From Inonotus obliquus (lineage: Eukaryota > Basidiomycota > Agaricomycetes > Hymenochaetales > Hymenochaetaceae), in contig JAJHTX010000007.1 of assembly GCA_032164295.1 (NCBI GenBank), forward strand, positions 966,501 to 1,030,500: DNA of 64,000 bases. The letters are read 5' to 3'. The position numbers and the translations under genes were made by a program. Below are positions 58,118 to 64,000 of the stretch, in pieces. Within the stretch, counting starts at the first letter, position 1. Each line of letters opens with the position of its first letter. The notes under the pieces were generated by a model, which had not been told where the DNA came from, searched no databases, and saw only the letters and a program-made list of their open reading frames with translations.

Positions 58118-61100
58118 TTACGACCATTCTTTACCCGGCGACGACGACGACGGAGCATCATTGTCGTCCGTCGTAGCTACGCCCTCAAACCAACCACCAT
58201 CCTCCCAGTTCCCACCCAACGTATAAACAGCACTATTTCTCTCTCCAGGTTCATGAATACCGGCTAGAATCTTCCTTAACCTCCTAAACTCAATCGGTTT
58301 GAGTATCCACCCGTCCATACCATAACCTAACATTTCCTCTCGTTGACGTTCGAGCAAGGATGCGGAAACTGCGAAGATAGGAATACGTCCACCGTTAAGT
58401 TGCCTTGATTTGCGTGTCTCATCTGTGCTGGATGGTGAACCGAGTGGTGGCAATTCGGATGCTATCTCTCGGATTTCCTTTGCGGCGTCGAACCCGTTGA
58501 GGATGGGCATTCTGATGAAAAGCTCACGTAAGTCTGCAGCCTTCTTTCTATTGATTAGAATACGTACTGAATATCCATCAGGATGCAGTCGAAGTCCGCA
58601 TCGTTTTGGATTGTATCTACAGCCTCTCGACCGTCTCTGACACCCGCGACGATATGACCATCAAGTGTCAGGCGTTTCACAAGTATCGAGCGGTTAATGT
58701 GATCATCCTAGAGGACAAGGTTACGACATCAACTCAAACCATGAGAGAAGCATCAACATACGTCCACAACAAGAACTCTCAGTTTTTCTGTGGGAGAGGA
58801 CTGAGGCGAACCAGTTCGAGATGGGCTTCGGTTACCGAAAGGAGAAGAGAAACGAGGTGGAACTGGCGTTGGGGCCATAGTCTTTATCTGCGAAGACTCG
58901 ACCGACTTATCAACGTCAAATTCATCGACTTTCAAGCCCTTAATCGGGAAGCGAGAATCGGTAACACTGAAAGTGCCCTCCTTCACAGGATCTTCCATTA
59001 TGAACTGCCTCTGGCGTTCTCGAGCCTTTGCGCTACCCCTTGTCCCCCTTGCCCTCTTCATATGATCTGACTGAAGGGCTTCAATCATGCCATCAATCTC
59101 GCTAGAGTCACTGCTCTTGCGACTACGCAAAGATTGGACTGAAGTACTGGATTGTGTTGGAGAGATAGACCCTTGGTTGTCCGAACGCGGGATCTCGAAT
59201 GGAATGAGGAATGAAAATCGTGACCCTTCGTTTGGTTTCGAGTCGACGCGGAGTTGACCACCCAACTGTTCCACGATTCGGGCGACAACGGCAAGGCCAA
59301 GACCTGCAGAACTGCATGAGAAGAGAGCCCGGAGACAGCTTCAAGAACGCACCCAGCCCAGCCAACTCCGTTTGTCGCGACACTGTCGATTCAACTTGCT
59401 CGAACTCTCGGAATATATTCGCAAGTTTCGCGCTTTCTATCCCACATCCCGTGTCGCCGACAACAATTTCGACCGCAACTTCCTTCACGTCCCGAAGTCC
59501 TCGCGGCTCTTCGAATTTGTGACATGATACGGTAACTTTGCCTTCCGTTGTATATTTGACTGAAATTGGTTCGTTGAGTGAACTCGAGACGATGGCGGTA
59601 CAACATACCGGCGTTTGCAGCAAGGTTCGCTACCACCGTCCGAATCTTCTTAACATCTCCGATGACCATCTTTGGACTTCCTGACAAGTCTAGGTCGAAC
59701 TGGATGCTACGTCGAACGGCCTCATTCCTGACATGGACTGCGTGAGAGCAATTTGCGCTGTCAAATAACAGAACACGAACCTATAAAGCTGGACGGCATC
59801 GGAAATCGCTTCGCGAAGGTTAAACGGTTCATTAAAGTAAGTTTCGTTTCCACTTTCAAGTCTCGTCAAATCCTGTGCAAAACTACCGTGAGTTTCCCTG
59901 TCGCAGTCATCGCAGGAGACCATCATCCTTACGAGCAGGTCGTTAATGGTGAACAACAAGCTCTGTGCCACGCAGTCAGAAATCGGGAACAACATGACTG
60001 AGAGGCAACTATACCTTTGATGCAGAATGAGACCTGGCAAGGTTTTCACGAGTTTCGGCATCCAGTGGACCATTAAGGGCCATCTCGAGATAGCTGTTCA
60101 AAGTAAGAATTGGTCGAGTCCACTCTGATAATTATAAAAACACACTTTATGATATGATTCAACGGGGTCCGCACTTCACACAAAGTTGTTAACATAAGAA
60201 GGAAAGCAAATCCGATACGCACCTTCATGGCTTGCATTAGACAACAAGATATTCGTAAGCTGCGTGGTCTGCAGGGCGGATTCCTTCTGTCTCCAGACTT
60301 CGATGAACTAGTTGAGAGACGTCAGCTCCGGTAGCATACAACAGATAGATTATACGCGCCTTTCCGTACACGAGCGCGAGGACACCAGCTGTCTCCATCT
60401 GCTCTTCCGTCCAGACGCGGCACCTTCCTGTGACAGTTTCCGACCAAACCTGCGTGCCCAAATGAGAAGGGCGAATACCGATAATTCAACCAACCAACCT
60501 TGAATGATTTCCGCGGCTCGAGAACAGGCTCCTCCCCTTCGTCTTTGTAGGGTTTCCCAGCCCAATGGACATCTCGGAGCTGACCCTTGCGCAGAAAGAC
60601 GATGAAGTCCTTTCCGCCTCGTGACAGTGGGACATACAACAGGCCTGCAACGATCGCCAATCCACTTGGCAGCTGCAAATCTGGGAAATCCTTAACGACT
60701 GACTGAGAAACTTGCATGAGACTGAAAGAAACCATTAGCATGATCTCTAACAGTAAGTTGATGAATGACTCGCGTGTATTGCTTCAGCCTCAAATACTCA
60801 GCAACAAGAAGGATTTCCTGGCTATGCTGATTAGTACCCAGGATCTTTGCACCATCCCCGATGACTAGAACGCCAAAGTCGGCATCGAAAAGTCCAAGAA
60901 GGTCTTCCGCATTTGACACAATATAACCAGTTGGATGTGAGTCAGTAGGGAGAGTACTGATCTATTATAAGTGTCAAAACATCATATACCAGACTGTGAG
61001 GCTATTCCTACGTACCAGTTTTCGAGTCAACAGTCGTTGGGCGTAGCTCAATCTCTCAATGTTGCGGGACACCGAGTCACTGAGCAGTCGGAGCATTTGT

Positions 61101-63983
61101 CGAACAGGGAACGACACTCGCATTCCCTGTCGACCGTACGAATGGCAGGAAATGAGTCCCCAAAGTGCACCGAAAGTTATAACCGACTAAGAATGCGTGA
61201 GTAAACGCCAAAATGACCATTGCTGAACTTACAATGGACATGGATGATCGTACTCCCATGTTCTCCATGTACTTGATGTGAATCGGACTCATCGCTCGAA
61301 GGAAGGAATGAGTCATATCCTACACCGATGTCATGCTAGATACAAGGACGGAAGAGAGTACTGAAGGACAAACCAAAGGCATTTCCAGGTCGTCGCGGCT
61401 CCGTACCACAAGACGCGCGGTTGGCTGGGATCGGTTGTAGAGTAGTCGGACCTTATCTAAGAAAAACAAATGAGAACACTGAAGAAACATATCAGACATA
61501 CATACTGATTTTATACAATTCCCGAGCCTGAACGAAAGGTGATATTAGTGTATTACTTTGCAAGAATTCACCAACACACCTGGGCTGGGATATCTGTGTC
61601 AGGGAAGTGTAGCCCTTTGTAAAGGTCGTGAGTCTGTCTCCAGTCCACTAGCTCCGCCACCACTTGACCGTTATACGATTCGTCAAACTGATAGACCAGC
61701 ACCCGGTGGAACTGGGTCAGATCTTTTATTACACCCACGACAACCTTTAGGAACGTATCGATGTCTGGCGCCGAGCTTAGCTGATCGTTGACCTGAGCCA
61801 GAACAGCGAAAATGTCCATTGTTCCGACACCTGTCTGTGCACTACGTCGTGCTCGCGCCCTTTGCCGAGGGCTTCGGCCAGAAGCTGCTTCAAATGTTCC
61901 AGCAGTTGTTCGTTCTGCACCTGAGTTGTTGAATGTACGATTTATGCGGCGCATACGTTCGAGAGCCTTCAAGGGTTTGGCGTGAGAAGTTGTACTTTCA
62001 AAGACGTCCTCTGCCCTTGGGAACCACTGCTCATCACCGCCTACGCCCTGCTTCGACGACAGGAATAGTTCTGCGGGGTTAAGCATCGTAGAAGCCGTGT
62101 CGGATGTTTTTTGGGGCTTGTCACTATGGGACGGAGGCGAATTTCCAACTGTTGATCCCGGAGGAGCATAAATCTCTGTGGTGGAACCTGAACCCCGAGT
62201 GAAGTCGGTCGCAGTTGTTGATCCAGTACCCGAACTTCGACTACTCTGCTGAGATTCTGGCGAGCCGGAGGGAATGTAATCGCTCTGGAACGGTGGATAT
62301 AATGGATTATACAAGTCTCGCTCTAGTTCGAATTCTAGGATAATGATAGCACGGTCGAAGAGCCTCGCATTCTTCATGTCTTTTGCTTGCGTCTTGATTC
62401 GCGACGGCGGTCGGTGTGCAGCACACCAACAAGTCCAGAATCGCCTATCACCCTCTCTCTCAGTTTCTTCGTCCTCGTCGGAAGGTGCGCTCTCAGGCTC
62501 TCCCCAACCACTCAGCAGGAAAACTTGGGGATTATCATTGCTCTCTTGTTCGCCTTCGGAGAATTCTGAATCGTTGAGGAACTGAACGTTATCCCAAAGC
62601 AAGTCTGCTTGGGTGTCAGGGAGAGTCTGAGTGAAGCACTCAAGTCCGAAAAGGTACTGAGGAGAAAGACCAAGAAGTTCTGTTGAATTCTGGTATGAAT
62701 GAGCACGCTGGCTCAAACTGGACGTCATTGCTAATTCTCACCTCCGAGACTTGTCTAACTACCAGGTTGCCAGTATTATCGTCTTCCTCGACTGCGATTA
62801 GTACACCGAAGCCTTGAACTGCACCGGGAGCACGAATAGGCTTTTAATGAAAAAGTGAGAAATGAATATCCGCAGAAAGAGATGAATAAGAATGTACCTC
62901 GTCTTCACATCTCGCTAGAGCACCTTCTCTTCCAGTCAACACATGGAAGCCATTGTCATCCACTACGTACTCAAATTTGAATGTGACCAACTCGCTCGAA
63001 GTACTCATGTTTGTTGAAGTCGGTGTTTTACCAGGTAGATCCCCAGCTGAGTCCGTTCCTGATAGTCCTGACTGGACACCTTCACCACCAGAGCTTCTTC
63101 CTCTGTCCGACCTTCCCCATGGATCAGAGCCGGATCCAGAAAAGGGACTTTGTATGTTCGTTCTCGTCTTTCGGCTAGAAACAAGCGATCCTCCTGATAC
63201 AGATGATCCGCTTTCTGATTCGCCGCGTGATGGTAAAGGCGGAAGATGAACAATCCCTGATTGACTAAAGTCAATTGGCTTTGAATGAGCTGGTTCGACG
63301 GCCGATGCAGCCTGTACGGGTTGGGGCATTCTGAGAGCAGGGCTCGTATATGCGGTCGCTAGCACACCGGCACCAGCAGACGAGATGGGTTCAGGGTGAC
63401 GAGGGTCGTATTCATCCAAATCACGATCACCAGGTAGGATCATGACGCGTTGTTTACTTTCGTGGTCTGGAACTTTTGTAGTACTACCGACAGCATCCGG
63501 ATCCTGACTAATCGGATTATCGTCTGAATTTACTTCCGGCTGCAAAGGTGGCTTGGCGGTTATGTTCACTGAGTGTCTTGAGCTTGATGAGCCAGGCTGG
63601 GAGGAGTAAGTTTCACCGGTTAGTGGAATAAAAGGACTTCCTTGAGGAAAAATAATGTTTCCTTCAGATAAAGAACCTCTTGAACTACGACCTCTACCAG
63701 ACCTTCCTTCCTTTTCTCGTCTGAGTTGAGCAGCCGCTTGAGATATGCTCATTTGGGTCGGCAGTGAACCAACGGCACCAATGATCTCTGATGCTATAGG
63801 CTGATCGCGTTTTGCTGGTTGAATGCCGGATAGAAGGGTACGGACGGGATAGACATAGCTTGCCGAAGAGGAGGAAGACGAAATGGAAGGAGTGCTATCC
63901 TTATTTGAAATAGTTGAAAAAGCGGTAGAGGCTGTATCCTTCTCATCATGTTTCGCTCTCTGGTGTTCGTCGCCAGTGGACAT
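58118..63983 (-). CDS. Fungal phytochrome, hybrid histidine kinase
   Basis: A red/far-red photoreceptor. After a Ser-rich N-terminal region of about 340 residues comes the photosensory core. The PAS domain has ARCEDEPIRAPGAVQGFGVL, with the Cys expected to bind biliverdin. A Ser/Thr/Gly insertion of about 150 residues splits PAS from GAF. The GAF domain has FPDTDIPAQ then ARELYKINKVRLLYNRSQPT and SPIHIKYMENMGVRSSMSI. The PHY domain follows (FVPLSRGGKDF-like LYVPLSRGGKDFIVF). Output: SNASHEVRTPLNH (phospho-acceptor His), DTGCGIESAKLANIFREFEQ (ATPase) and DFDCILMDIQMPILNGFDAA (receiver Asp), ending SSSPGKEWS. Many introns of 50-90 nt. Complete at both ends; the start at 63983 (MSTGDEHQRAKHDE) is the only upstream ATG in frame. 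Confidence 0.95.
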
Positions 63984-64000
63984 GATGGGAGGATGGAAGT

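Overview
The window is nuclear DNA of a filamentous basidiomycete, most likely an Agaricomycete. Genes are dense and intron-rich, with introns mostly of about 45-85 nt and GT-AG ends. The gene content also fits: a fungal phytochrome hybrid kinase, a PL20 glucuronan lyase with a CBM1 tail, a GH28 enzyme, a Cet1-type RNA triphosphatase and a URC1-type GTP cyclohydrolase II paralogue. I see no transposon, tRNA, rRNA or CRISPR array. All calls come from reading translations and splice sites by eye; no database search was run.

Layout. 1-10 kb: 3' end of SGF29 (SAGA), a small heat-shock protein, a 2-oxoglutarate/Fe(II) oxygenase and a PP2C phosphatase. 10-20 kb: a histone-fold (Dpb3/POLE4-like) protein, NUDCD1, a candidate CENP-A chaperone Scm3 and an Arc1/AIMP1-type tRNA-binding cofactor. 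20-30 kb: a small ATP-dependent DNA ligase, a ZIP zinc transporter, a Sec14-like protein, Cet1 and BUD22. 30-37 kb: a MYND-finger protein, a poorly resolved stretch (32.2-34.6 kb) and a GH28 enzyme. 37-47 kb: tubulin cofactor D, PL20-CBM1 lyase and a DDHD phospholipase. 47-50 kb: three mitochondrial genes (uL29m, SDHAF1, NDUFAF6). 50-64 kb: URC1, a possible serine palmitoyltransferase small subunit, an SDR, a zinc-knuckle SR protein, IWR1 and a phytochrome.

Most genes are unlinked housekeeping functions. Several are head-to-head pairs with 69-167 bp between start codons (Scm3/Arc1, Cet1/BUD22, DDHD/uL29m, SDHAF1/NDUFAF6, ZCCHC/IWR1), so shared promoters are likely. The two secreted carbohydrate-active genes flank tubulin cofactor D.

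The most unusual observations concern gene structure. A 6-nt microexon supplies the substrate-binding Arg-x-Ser of the 2OG oxygenase. The PP2C start codon is the last codon of its exon and is followed directly by an intron. Both acidic catalytic motifs of the GH28 enzyme lie on tiny exons (20 and 36 nt), and its catalytic His and Arg are not conserved.
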